A stretch of 24,947 nucleotides of DNA from an uncultured Bacilli bacterium (GCA_910587725.1 CAJUNG010000027.1:1-24947), one strand, 5' to 3'; counted from the first letter of the stretch, positions 7,341-14,772 are shown. A program made the numbers and translations. The notes: a model not told the origin generated them from the letters alone.

Positions 7341-8177
7341 ATGCGTGGGAATTTGAGTATTATATTTGGTCGTTATATTAGTTTTCGCTGTGATTTGATG
7401 AAGAATGTGGACCTTCAAGACATTGATTTTTATACAACGAGTGTTTTAGATAGTGATGAGGTTCGCCTTGATTTTCAAGAGGATATTGATTTTTTCCGAC
7501 AAGAACATCAAGAAGAGTTCTCTAAAATGCCACCTTCTAAAGGACGGGTTGTGATTATTTATCCTGATGAAAAGAATCCAAAATCACTTCATCGTTTACG
7601 TGTTCTTTACAAAAAAGATGAACAAAAACGAGATGCTTCTTTTGTTTTTAAACAAGACTTGCATTTATTAAGCCAGAAAAATCCAGAAGTTACTTTAGAT
7701 GTATTAAATCATCTTGATGACTTGTTTGATTCTGAGTTTTTACGAGATACCTTACGTAATGCTAAATATCAGATGCAAACGGATAGACAAAGAATGTTGT
7801 TTAACAAAAAATTAGTTCATCGTATTATTGGAGATACTTGTCGAAATCGAGAAGAAAACGATTTTTCCAATTTCTATTATACGATTCGAAGACTTGATTC
7901 TTATTTAGAAAGACAATTGGGATTTCAAGCTACACCTCCGATTGTTCCGGGTTCTAAAGAAAAAATTCAAAATCTTGTAGTTCAGGAAAAAGCGTTAGAA
8001 GAAGGGGAGAAACAATTACAAAAATCTTCTGATACAAAGCAAGCACAATTTCTTACACCAGAAGAATTTTTAGCGAAAAAAGCAGAAGAAGCTATGCGAA
8101 AAGGAGAGACTTATTCACTTCCCGATTTGGATTTGGAATATCGTGAACTAGTCAAACGTTATCCGAAAGGAGAATAA
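7341..8177 (+). CDS. Hypothetical protein between mutS and xerC-like gene
   Basis: The family is not recognised. The start is set at ATG 7341 behind an AGGGGGA site (7328-7334); an in-frame TTG at 7323 lies upstream of that site and is unlikely. The 278-aa product is highly charged and without membrane segments or signal peptide. The N-terminal 40-90 residues look like a small folded domain (RVVIIYPDEK, LHRLRVLYKKD), the middle (about 110-190) is predicted helical, and the C-terminal 70 residues are Glu/Lys/Gln-rich and possibly disordered or coiled coil. It sits between mutS and a recombinase gene (2 nt from the latter's TTG), so co-expression is likely. A role in DNA metabolism would be guilt by association only. 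Confidence 0.8.
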   Translation: MRGNLSIIFGRYISFRCDLMKNVDLQDIDFYTTSVLDSDEVRLDFQEDIDFFRQEHQEEFSKMPPSKGRVVIIYPDEKNPKSLHRLRVLYKKDEQKRDASFVFKQDLHLLSQKNPEVTLDVLNHLDDLFDSEFLRDTLRNAKYQMQTDRQRMLFNKKLVHRIIGDTCRNREENDFSNFYYTIRRLDSYLERQLGFQATPPIVPGSKEKIQNLVVQEKALEEGEKQLQKSSDTKQAQFLTPEEFLAKKAEEAMRKGETYSLPDLDLEYRELVKRYPKGE

Positions 8178-8179
8178 CT

Positions 8180-9067
8180 TTGAGGGAATTAGAAGAATTT
8201 TTGGTATACATTGAATATGAACGTCGTTATTCTAAACAGACACTTCGTAATTATGAAAGCGATATTTTACAGTTTTTTGCCTTTTGTGATGAAAAGGGGA
8301 AAAAATATTTAGAAGTCGATTACTCTTTTGCTAGAGAATATATTCGTTATTTGGGAGAAGAAAGGTCAGAAAAAGCGAGTAGTACGGCAAGAAAGATTAG
8401 TGCGCTTCGCAGTTTTTATGAATTTTTGTTAGGAAGAAAATTTGTTTCTGTGAATGTCTTTAAATTAGTCGGACTTCCTAAAAAGGAAAAACGGCTTCCC
8501 CGTTTTTTTGAGTATCAAGAATTAGAAGAATTGTTTCAAGTTCCTGATTTAGAAACTCCTCTTGGACTTCGGGATGCTTTATTACTTGAAATGCTTTATG
8601 CAACAGGGGCTAGAGTTAGCGAATTAGTTTCGATTAAGTTAGAAGATATCGACTTTAAAAAGCATCATATCCGTGTTATGGGAAAAGGAAAAAAGATGCG
8701 AAATTTATATTATGGAGAAGTTTGTTCTGAGGCGTTAGATGCCTATTTGAAAAAGGGGCGTGAAATTCTTAATAAGAAACATTCGGATTTCCTTTTTTTA
8801 AATCATTTAGGTGGGCCTTTAACTGACCGAGGAGTAAGGTATCTTTTAGATAAATTAATTACTAAGACTTCGGTTCATAAGAAAATCTCGCCACATATGA
8901 TTCGGCATTCTTTCGCAACACATCTTTTAAATGAAGGTTGTGATTTACTTTCGGTTCAGGAACTTCTTGGTCATGAGAGTTTAAAGGCAACTAGTATTTA
9001 TACGCATATTACTACTGACCGATTAAAAGACGTTTATTTAAGGACACATCCAAGGGCAAGAAAATAA
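8180..9067 (+). CDS. xerC: Tyrosine recombinase, XerC/XerD family
   Basis: A site-specific tyrosine recombinase of the Xer type, which usually resolves chromosome dimers at dif. The N-terminal SAM-like core-binding domain spans about residues 1-95. The catalytic domain has the full set: Arg145 (ATGARVSEL), Lys169 (GKGKK), His239 and Arg242 (HMIRHSFATHLL), His265 (LGHESL) and nucleophile Tyr274 (SIYTHI). The spacing agrees with XerD. At 295 residues it has standard Xer length. The start is TTG (8180), read from AAAGGAG inside the end of the preceding gene, so translation is coupled. Choosing between XerC, XerD and a single-recombinase role cannot be done from the sequence alone; the operon position after mutS fits a housekeeping copy rather than a phage integrase. 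Confidence 0.9.
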   Translation: MRELEEFLVYIEYERRYSKQTLRNYESDILQFFAFCDEKGKKYLEVDYSFAREYIRYLGEERSEKASSTARKISALRSFYEFLLGRKFVSVNVFKLVGLPKKEKRLPRFFEYQELEELFQVPDLETPLGLRDALLLEMLYATGARVSELVSIKLEDIDFKKHHIRVMGKGKKMRNLYYGEVCSEALDAYLKKGREILNKKHSDFLFLNHLGGPLTDRGVRYLLDKLITKTSVHKKISPHMIRHSFATHLLNEGCDLLSVQELLGHESLKATSIYTHITTDRLKDVYLRTHPRARK

Positions 9068-9080
9068 TCTTGCTTTTTTT
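9056..9080 (+). terminator. Terminator over the xerC-like stop codon
   Basis: GCAAGA (9056-9061) and TCTTGC (9068-9073) form a perfect 6-bp stem with a 6-nt loop that contains the TAA stop, followed by seven T residues. It ends the mutS operon. Confidence 0.85.
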
Positions 9081-9081
9081 C

Positions 9082-9111
9082 TTGCGATTTTCCTTGCTTT
9101 TATTATATAAT
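9082..9111 (+). promoter_or_regulatory. Sigma-A promoter of the kinase operon
   Basis: TTGCGA (9082-9087) and a perfect TATAAT (9106-9111) are separated by 18 nt. The start of transcription would be near 9118, leaving a very short leader to the RBS AAGGGGAT. Confidence 0.7.
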
Positions 9112-9135
9112 GAAGACATAAAGGGGATAATCGCC

Positions 9136-9372
9136 ATGAGTGAAAAAGAAAAAGAAATTTTAGCGTTTTCTATGCCAGATGATGTAAGAGAGGATATTGA
9201 GGAATTTATTCGACTTAGAAATATTACTAGAAATGATGAGACAACTTCTAATATTGTGGAGATGAAGATGCAGTTTCAATACCTTTCTACTTCTTTAAAA
9301 TGTGCAGTAATGGAAGGAAGTTTAAAACAGGTAGATGCTGATGAAATTAAAGAAGAATGTTCTTATTGGTAA
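9136..9372 (+). CDS. Small acidic protein upstream of HipA-like kinase, 78 aa
   Basis: No family recognised. The ATG at 9136 is set by the AAGGGGAT site; an in-frame TTG at 9070 lies in the previous terminator, upstream of this gene's promoter, and is rejected. The 78-residue product is acidic (many Glu and Asp), predicted mostly helical, with no recognisable helix-turn-helix and no membrane segment. It is followed after 12 nt by the kinase gene and shares its promoter. The layout, a small protein first and the toxin-like kinase second, resembles toxin-antitoxin operons and HipS/HipB-type partners, but no sequence motif proves that. It could also be the kinase's substrate. Confidence 0.7.
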   Translation: MSEKEKEILAFSMPDDVREDIEEFIRLRNITRNDETTSNIVEMKMQFQYLSTSLKCAVMEGSLKQVDADEIKEECSYW

Positions 9373-9384
9373 GGAGGAATGAAA

Positions 9385-10266
9385 ATGATTGATTTATCGA
9401 GTTATGTAGAAGTCATGAATTCCTATTTAGGAAGTGAAAAAAAGAAAAAGATTCTAGTTGATGGGCGTACGTTTTTAGTTAAGTTTCCCGATCCAGTAAG
9501 AGAGAGACATAAAAGTATTTCTTATGTGAATAATGTTTATTCGGAATATTTGGGATGTCATATTTTTTCTTCGGTTGGTATATCTACTCAGGAGACGTAC
9601 CTTGGTACTTATCTACAAAAGGATGGACGAGAGAAAATTGTTTGTGCTTGTTTAGACTTTACAAGTAATGATGAGAAACTATATGAATTTGAAAAATCTG
9701 TTGTTAGTAATATTATGATTGAAAAGCGTTCTACAACGGATATTGAGGACGTTCTTATGAATATTCTTACTAGTGATACAATTGCGGAAAAGGAAATGAT
9801 AATTTCTTTCTTTTTTCAAATGTTTATTGTTGATGCATTGATTGGTAATACTGATCGTCATCATTCTAATTGGGGGTTTTTAAAGAATGAGGTGAACCAC
9901 TCTATTCGGATTGCTCCTGTTTATGATTGTGGTTCTTCTTTCCTTCCTTTGTTAACAGATAAGGATATGGAAAATTTATTAGCAGATGAGAAAGAATTAA
10001 AAAATAAAGTGCTAAATATTTATTCGTGTTTAAAAGAGAACGGGAAAAAGATTTTGTATCAGGAATATATTTTAAGTCTGAAGAATGAACTTTGTAATCA
10101 GGCACTACTTTCTATTTTTCCAAAGATTGATATGGAAAAAATTCTCGCGATTATTGAAGAAATGCCAATTGGTGAGGTGAGAAAAAAATTTTATCAGAAA
10201 TTCCTTATGATTCGTTATGATGAGATGATTAAACATGCTTATATGGCTTTGCAGAACAGAGTTTAG
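9385..10266 (+). CDS. HipA/CtkA-like Ser/Thr kinase
   Basis: The protein has the core motifs of the HipA C-terminal kinase fold: a probable ATP-binding Lys in TFLVKFPDPV (about residue 33), the catalytic loop IGNTDRHHSNWGF (about 153-165, with the HipA-type Asp-x4-Asn arrangement) and the metal-binding APVYDCGSSF (about 177-186, Asp in place of DFG). At 293 residues it is a kinase domain alone, without the N-terminal HipA domain, like CtkA-type proteins. AAGGAGG (9371-9377) is too close to the ATG at 9379, so the ATG at 9385 (7-nt spacing) is preferred. It is co-transcribed with the 78-aa gene. A growth-inhibiting toxin or a signalling kinase is possible; the target is unknown. Confidence 0.85.
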   Translation: MIDLSSYVEVMNSYLGSEKKKKILVDGRTFLVKFPDPVRERHKSISYVNNVYSEYLGCHIFSSVGISTQETYLGTYLQKDGREKIVCACLDFTSNDEKLYEFEKSVVSNIMIEKRSTTDIEDVLMNILTSDTIAEKEMIISFFFQMFIVDALIGNTDRHHSNWGFLKNEVNHSIRIAPVYDCGSSFLPLLTDKDMENLLADEKELKNKVLNIYSCLKENGKKILYQEYILSLKNELCNQALLSIFPKIDMEKILAIIEEMPIGEVRKKFYQKFLMIRYDEMIKHAYMALQNRV

Positions 10267-10348
10267 CAGTTTTAATTCCTTTTTTAACCACGAGGAATAG
10301 CAATCGTTATTATGTTATTCGTGGAGCAAAAATTTGGCAAAGTTTTCC

Positions 10349-10377
10349 TTGTCTTTTTTTCTCTCTTCCGCTATACT
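10349..10377 (+). promoter_or_regulatory. Sigma-A promoter of ppdK
   Basis: TTGTCT (10349-10354) and TATACT (10372-10377) are separated by 17 nt. The leader after it carries a small hairpin, TTACCG (10382-10387) with CGGTAA (10395-10400), that overlaps or lies just after the predicted transcription start. Confidence 0.7.
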
Positions 10378-10428
10378 AAAGTTACCGGTGAAAACGGTAA
10401 AATAGACAAAAGGAGAGTGACAAAAAGT

Positions 10429-13059
10429 ATGAAATATGTTTATTCTTTCCGTGAAGGAAATAAGGACATGAGAAACCTTCTTGGTGGAAAGGGTGCAAAC
10501 CTTGCAGAGATGACAGGAATTGGGCTTCCTGTACCAAGAGGATTTACAGTAACAACAGAAGCATGTACCAAATACTATGAGGATGGTGGTAAGATTAATG
10601 ATGCGATTATCCAAGAAATTTATGAAAAATTAGAAGAACTTGAAAAGATAACGGGAAAAACCTTAGGAGATGACAAAAATCCGCTTCTTGTTAGTGTTCG
10701 AAGTGGAGCAAGAGCATCCATGCCAGGAATGATGGATACGGTATTAAACTTGGGAATGAATGATGCGGTTGCTAAAGGATTTAGTGAAGTGACTGCTAAT
10801 CCAAGATTCGTCTATGACTCTTATCGTAGATTTATTCAGATGTTTGCTGATGTCGTTATGGGATTTCCAAAGTCTAGTTTTGAGCGATTATTTGATAAAA
10901 TCAAAGAAGAAAAAAATGTAGAGTTTGATACAGAATTAACCGCAGAAGATTTAATGGAAGTTGTAGAAATTTATAAAGGAGAATATCTACATCATGCCGG
11001 ATGTGAGTTTCCACAAAATCCAAAAGAGCAATTGATTGAAGCGGTAAAAGCCGTATTCAGAAGTTGGAATAATGATCGAGCAATTACTTACCGAAGACTT
11101 AATGATATTCCTTCTAGTTGGGGAACAGCAGTAAATGTTCAAGAAATGGTTTATGGAAATCGTGGAGAAACTTCAGGAACAGGTGTTGCTTTCACAAGAA
11201 ATCCAGCAACAGGTGAAAAAAAATTATATGGGGAATATTTAATGAATGCCCAAGGAGAAGATGTTGTTGCCGGAATTCGTACACCACAATCTATCGATAC
11301 ATTAAAAGAAGTGATGCCAGAGTGCTATGATGAATTTGTAAAAATTTGTGAGACTTTGGAAAATCATTATAAAGACATGCAAGATATGGAATTTACGATT
11401 GAAGATGGACATTTGTTCATGTTACAGACAAGAAACGGAAAAAGAACTGCACAAGCAGCACTAAAAATTGCTGTTGATTTAGTTAGTGAGGGAATGCTTA
11501 CTAAGGAAGAAGCCTTATTAAAGGTAGAACCAAAACAACTTGATCAACTACTTCACCCAATGTTTGATGAGGCAAGTTTGAAAAAAGCTACTCCTGTTGC
11601 CAAAGGATTAGCCGCATCTCCTGGTGCAGCTACAGGAAAAATCTATTTTACCGCAGAAGACGTTATTCAAGCAAATAAAAATGGAGAAAAGGATATTTTA
11701 CTTGTTCGTTTAGAAACTTCTCCAGAAGATATCGAAGGAATGAATATTGCACATGGTATTTTAACTATCCGTGGAGGAATGACCTCTCATGCAGCAGTTG
11801 TTGCTCGTGGTATGGGAACTTGTTGTGTTTCTGGATGTGGAGAACTTCGAATTGATGAAGAAGCGCATACAGTAACTACAAAAGAAGGAACTGTTTATCA
11901 TGAGGGAGATTGGATGAGTTTAGATGGTTCTACAGGATGTGTCTATGGAGAAAAAATTGATACAAAAGAACCTGAAATTTCAGGAGACTTTGAAACTTTT
12001 ATGACATGGGCAGATGAAGTACGTGTACTTAAAGTTAGAACGAATGCAGATACACCAAGAGATGCATTAACTGCTCGTAAGTTTGGTGCGGAAGGAATCG
12101 GACTTTGTAGAACGGAGCATATGTTCTTTGAAGAGGATAGAATCTTTAATTTCCGTCGGATGATTGCTGCTGAAACGGTTGAGCAAAGAGAAGAAGCTTT
12201 AGAAAAAATCTTACCATATCAAAGAGGAGATTTTGAAGAATTATTTAGAGCAATGGAAGGGTATGGAGTAAATATTAGATTCTTAGACCCACCACTTCAT
12301 GAATTTTTACCACATACTGATGAAGAGATTAAACCTCTTGCAGAATCTATGGGAATTTCTTTTGAAAGTTTAAAGACTAGAGTAGAATCTTTAAAAGAAT
12401 TTAATCCAATGATGGGGCATCGTGGATGTCGTTTAGCCGTTACTTATCCAGAGATTGCTCGAATGCAAACAAGAGCAGTAATTGAAGCAGCCATTAATGT
12501 TAGCAAAGAAGGAATTAAAGTAGAACCAGAGATTATGATTCCGTTAATTGGTGATATCAACGAATTAAAATATGTAAAAAATATTGTTACTTCAACAGCT
12601 GATGCAATAATTCAGGAAAATGGAAGTGATGTTCATTATAAAGTAGGAACGATGATTGAGATTCCTCGTGCTGCCCTTACCGCAGAAAAAATTGCTAAAG
12701 AAGCAGAATTTTTCTCTTTTGGAACGAATGATTTGACACAGATGACTTATGGATTTAGTCGAGATGATGCGGCGAAGTTCTTAGAGGATTATTATAAAAA
12801 ACAAATTTTTGAATCCGATCCATTTGCTAAAGTTGATCAAGAAGGTGTTGGAGAATTGATGAGAATTGCCGTAGAAAAAGGAAAGTCTGTTCGTCCTGAC
12901 ATTAAACTTGGTATTTGTGGTGAGCATGGTGGAGAAGCAAGCAGTGTAGAATTCTGTCATAGATTAGGTCTTACTTATGTATCTTGTAGTCCGTTTAGAG
13001 TTCCTCTAGCTCGTTTAGCAGCCGCACAAGCAAGTATACGCGAAAAGGCCAACAAATAG
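10429..13059 (+). CDS. ppdK: Pyruvate, phosphate dikinase
   Basis: PPDK interconverts pyruvate, ATP and phosphate with phosphoenolpyruvate, AMP and pyrophosphate, and is used in glycolysis or gluconeogenesis by many anaerobes. The domains are complete: the N-terminal ATP-grasp part (GGKGANLAEM near residue 19, RSGARASMPGMMDT near 91), the swivelling phosphohistidine domain with GGMTSHAAVVARGMG (His454 as the phospho-carrier), and the C-terminal PEP/pyruvate barrel with GTNDLTQMTYGFSRDD and GICGEHGG (Cys830 as the likely proton donor). The true start is ATG 10429 behind AAAGGAGAGTGA, giving 876 residues, the normal length. Upstream in-frame codons cover the promoter. The last ten codons are repeated at 14520-14551, which marks a recombination or insertion site. 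Confidence 0.97.
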   Translation: MKYVYSFREGNKDMRNLLGGKGANLAEMTGIGLPVPRGFTVTTEACTKYYEDGGKINDAIIQEIYEKLEELEKITGKTLGDDKNPLLVSVRSGARASMPGMMDTVLNLGMNDAVAKGFSEVTANPRFVYDSYRRFIQMFADVVMGFPKSSFERLFDKIKEEKNVEFDTELTAEDLMEVVEIYKGEYLHHAGCEFPQNPKEQLIEAVKAVFRSWNNDRAITYRRLNDIPSSWGTAVNVQEMVYGNRGETSGTGVAFTRNPATGEKKLYGEYLMNAQGEDVVAGIRTPQSIDTLKEVMPECYDEFVKICETLENHYKDMQDMEFTIEDGHLFMLQTRNGKRTAQAALKIAVDLVSEGMLTKEEALLKVEPKQLDQLLHPMFDEASLKKATPVAKGLAASPGAATGKIYFTAEDVIQANKNGEKDILLVRLETSPEDIEGMNIAHGILTIRGGMTSHAAVVARGMGTCCVSGCGELRIDEEAHTVTTKEGTVYHEGDWMSLDGSTGCVYGEKIDTKEPEISGDFETFMTWADEVRVLKVRTNADTPRDALTARKFGAEGIGLCRTEHMFFEEDRIFNFRRMIAAETVEQREEALEKILPYQRGDFEELFRAMEGYGVNIRFLDPPLHEFLPHTDEEIKPLAESMGISFESLKTRVESLKEFNPMMGHRGCRLAVTYPEIARMQTRAVIEAAINVSKEGIKVEPEIMIPLIGDINELKYVKNIVTSTADAIIQENGSDVHYKVGTMIEIPRAALTAEKIAKEAEFFSFGTNDLTQMTYGFSRDDAAKFLEDYYKKQIFESDPFAKVDQEGVGELMRIAVEKGKSVRPDIKLGICGEHGGEASSVEFCHRLGLTYVSCSPFRVPLARLAAAQASIREKANK

Positions 13060-13190
13060 AAAATGATATTGAGTTTTTTCTAGCTCGCATAATCATTACA
13101 AAAGATGATATTTTAAGATATTCAGATATAATACCTGAATGTAAAAATGTAAGCTTAAAGAAGCCTATCATAATTGATATTTATATATAA
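13026..13190 (+). repeat. Direct repeat, left copy (ppdK 3' end plus downstream)
   Basis: This 165-nt stretch includes the last ten ppdK codons and about 130 nt beyond. It matches 14520-14670, including a 36-nt identical block that starts GCATAATCATTACAAAAG. One frame in the non-ppdK part stays open in both copies and ends at the same place (IIITKDDILRY ... DIYI, stop); the copies differ by a 9-nt indel and several third-position changes, so this part may once have been coding. Confidence 0.85.
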
Positions 13191-13250
13191 ATTAGACTAA
13201 GATATAAGCATCTTGGTCTCAGGCTGTTGACAAATAGTAAGTCAATGGTC

Positions 13251-13340
13251 TTTTAATTTATAAAAGAAAGTAGTATAATAAAAAAAGTAAGAACGACCTT
13301 ATATTACCTAAAAATGGTCAACAAGTTCTTACATTTTTTA
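13251..13340 (+). ncRNA. Short hairpin RNA upstream of the Abi gene
   Basis: A TATAAT box (13274-13279, with a weak TTTTAA -35 at 13251-13256) would start transcription near 13286. That is exactly where a strong hairpin begins: GTAAGAAC (13287-13294) pairs with GTTCTTAC (13325-13332), and GACC (13295-13298) pairs inside with GGTC (13316-13319). A T-run follows (13334-13339). The product would be an RNA of about 54 nt that is almost entirely hairpin. It lies where abiF-associated RNAs lie, upstream of an Abi_2 gene, but I cannot match it to a family. It could also be simply a terminator. Confidence 0.5.
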
Positions 13341-13360
13341 AACAAATAAGCAAAACTTAA

Positions 13361-13389
13361 TTGACAACAAGATTAATATTTGATAAACT
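13361..13389 (+). promoter_or_regulatory. Promoter of the first conserved hairpin RNA and the Abi gene
   Basis: A perfect TTGACA (13361-13366) is followed after 17 nt by TAAACT (13384-13389). The start near 13396 coincides with the beginning of a 40-nt block shared with 14357-14396. Confidence 0.6.
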
Positions 13390-13395
13390 TATATC

Positions 13396-13442
13396 GATTA
13401 GTACTCAGGAAACTTATGAAACCCTGAGTCAATTTTTATTTT
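13396..13442 (+). ncRNA. Conserved stem-loop RNA, copy 1 (candidate Abi-associated RNA)
   Basis: ACTCAGG (13403-13409) and CCTGAGT (13423-13429) form a 7-bp stem with a 13-nt loop, AAACTTATGAAAC. The block 13396-13435 aligns without gaps to 14357-14396. Eight of 40 positions differ, all transitions; two stem pairs show double compensatory changes, one single change keeps a G-U pair, and the loop is nearly unchanged. The stem is followed by a T-rich tract, so it may act as a terminator or attenuator ahead of the Abi gene. An upstream RNA is a known companion of AbiF-type genes; assigning this one to that class is inference. Confidence 0.6.
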
Positions 13443-13457
13443 AAGGGGAAATACTAT

Positions 13458-14327
13458 ATAAAAGAATATAAAACTAATGAAGAATTAATTGAACATTTAG
13501 AAAGTAAAAACGTTATTATTGATAATAAAAATATTGCTTTGAATATCATAGATAACTATTCTTATTATTCTGTTATTAATACCTATAAATATGTATTTCA
13601 AAAAAGCAATAATACATATTTTGAAAATGTTCGTTTTAATGAAATATATTCTTTATATAGTTTTGATAAAAATATAAGAACTATCTTTTTGAAGTATGCC
13701 TTAGAGTTTGAATTGAAAATAAGAGGCATAATGGGTAATATACTTGCCAAAAATTATGGCCTTGATAATTATCTTAATAAAGAAAGTTTTGATGATTTAG
13801 CAAATGCTACTGATATCGATAATATAGTTGATTCAATAACTGCAGAAATTAACAAAAATAAAGGGAAACATCCAGCAATTACGCATTATAATCAAAATTA
13901 TGGTTTTATACCTCCATTTGTTGCAATTAAAATATTATCTTTTGGTCAAATAAGTAAATGGTATGGATTATTAAAACAATCAGATAGAAATGAAGTAGCA
14001 AAAAAGTTTAATATATCTCCAAAATTATTAAAGCAAATTCTAGTTAATATGACACTTGCAAGAAATATTTGTGCACATTCGGATAGACTATTTTCTTTTC
14101 ATAGTAAATTTTTTATGAGTTTTAAATTAATAGATAGTTCATATAAAGTAAATAATAATTCAACTAATTTATATATGTTGATTAGATGTATGGAAAAGTT
14201 TTTAAATAAAGATGATTATGAAGAATTAATTAAGTTAGTTGAAACGGAATTTAATAAATTAAAAGAGTCTATTAAATCGATTGAGGCACAGGTCATTTTA
14301 AAAGTCATGGGTTATCCTAATGTATAA
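13458..14327 (+). CDS. abiF: Abi_2 (AbiD/AbiF) family HEPN protein, abortive infection
   Basis: The protein has the Abi_2 pattern: YKTNEELIEHLESKNVIID followed by a YSYYSVINTYK segment, a helical middle (FLKYALEFELKIRG), PPFVAIKILSFGQISKWY, and the HEPN ribonuclease motif RxxxxH in LARNICAHSDRLF. Such proteins are RNA-cleaving abortive-infection or toxin-like factors. The family N-terminus begins at 13458 behind AAGGGG (13443-13448), but the codon there is ATA; the next recognised start, TTG at 13539, would remove 27 conserved-looking residues. I therefore give the longer frame and flag the start. Structured RNAs lie on both sides. The gene sits within the ppdK-tail repeat and is more AT-rich than its housekeeping neighbours, consistent with transfer. 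Confidence 0.82.
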   Translation: MKEYKTNEELIEHLESKNVIIDNKNIALNIIDNYSYYSVINTYKYVFQKSNNTYFENVRFNEIYSLYSFDKNIRTIFLKYALEFELKIRGIMGNILAKNYGLDNYLNKESFDDLANATDIDNIVDSITAEINKNKGKHPAITHYNQNYGFIPPFVAIKILSFGQISKWYGLLKQSDRNEVAKKFNISPKLLKQILVNMTLARNICAHSDRLFSFHSKFFMSFKLIDSSYKVNNNSTNLYMLIRCMEKFLNKDDYEELIKLVETEFNKLKESIKSIEAQVILKVMGYPNV

Positions 14328-14356
14328 TTTAGGTAAATAGTACATATAATAATATT

Positions 14357-14430
14357 GATTGGTATTTAAGAAACTTACGAAGCCTTAAGTCAATTTACCT
14401 AATTTCTTTTTTAGAAATTAGGTATTTTTA
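14357..14430 (+). ncRNA. Conserved stem-loop RNA, copy 2, with terminator
   Basis: A TATAAT box at 14345-14350 would start an RNA near 14357. It folds as ATTTAAG (14364-14370) with CTTAAGT (14384-14390) around the loop AAACTTACGAAGC, the same architecture as the copy upstream of the Abi gene, then as a terminator hairpin. It may be a small RNA of about 70 nt, or the 3' end of the Abi transcript. Confidence 0.55.
14397..14429 (+). terminator. Strong terminator after the Abi gene
   Basis: ACCTAATTTC (14397-14406) and GAAATTAGGT (14414-14423) form a perfect 10-bp stem with a 7-nt loop, followed by a T-rich tract. Bases 14430-14519 carry an extended -10-like TGGTATAAT (14443-14451) and a weak distal stem (AATTTGG/CCAAATT), with no gene seen. 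Confidence 0.85.
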
Positions 14431-14519
14431 ATTAGCATAGTATGGTATAATTAATTTGGATGTATGATAATCATCAGTTAAGTTGAGTTTATATATTGCT
14501 ACCCAAATTTGATTGTAGT

Positions 14520-14670
14520 ACAAGCAAATATCCGCGAAAAGGTAAACAACTAAAAAGATGAACTCTTTTTAACCAGCATAATCATTACAAAAGATGATAT
14601 TTTAAGATATTTAGATAACATACTAGAATGTAAGTTAAAAGAACCAATTCTTGTAGACATTTATATTTAA
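14520..14670 (+). repeat. Direct repeat, right copy (ppdK-tail-like)
   Basis: In the ppdK frame it reads QANIREKVNN and a stop, against QASIREKANK and a stop at the true ppdK end. It is about 80-85% identical by eye to 13026-13190. Together the copies bracket the Abi gene and its RNAs, as expected if an element was integrated or recombined at the ppdK 3' end. Confidence 0.85.
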
Positions 14671-14743
14671 ATTTAAGAATAAGATGACTGTTATGTCGCA
14701 TATAATGAAATAATGATGAATATACTATAAGTATATACTATAG

Positions 14744-14772
14744 TTGACATTTTCAGAAAAATATAGTATATT
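14744..14772 (+). promoter_or_regulatory. Strong promoter of the type III antitoxin RNA
   Basis: TTGACA (14744-14749) and TATATT (14767-14772) are separated by 17 nt, with transcription expected near 14779, just before the first antitoxin repeat. A TATACTATA-rich near-palindrome lies upstream (about 14720-14742) and could be an operator. Confidence 0.8.

Noticed and set aside
10382..10400. Hairpin in the ppdK leader as a riboswitch
   Set aside because: Only a single 6-bp stem, near or at the transcription start, with no conserved aptamer features; too little for a riboswitch.
14430..14519. Possible further small RNA (TGGTATAAT and a distal AATTTGG/CCAAATT stem)
   Set aside because: Stem encloses more than 40 unpaired-looking nt, and there is no terminator; kept only as a remark.
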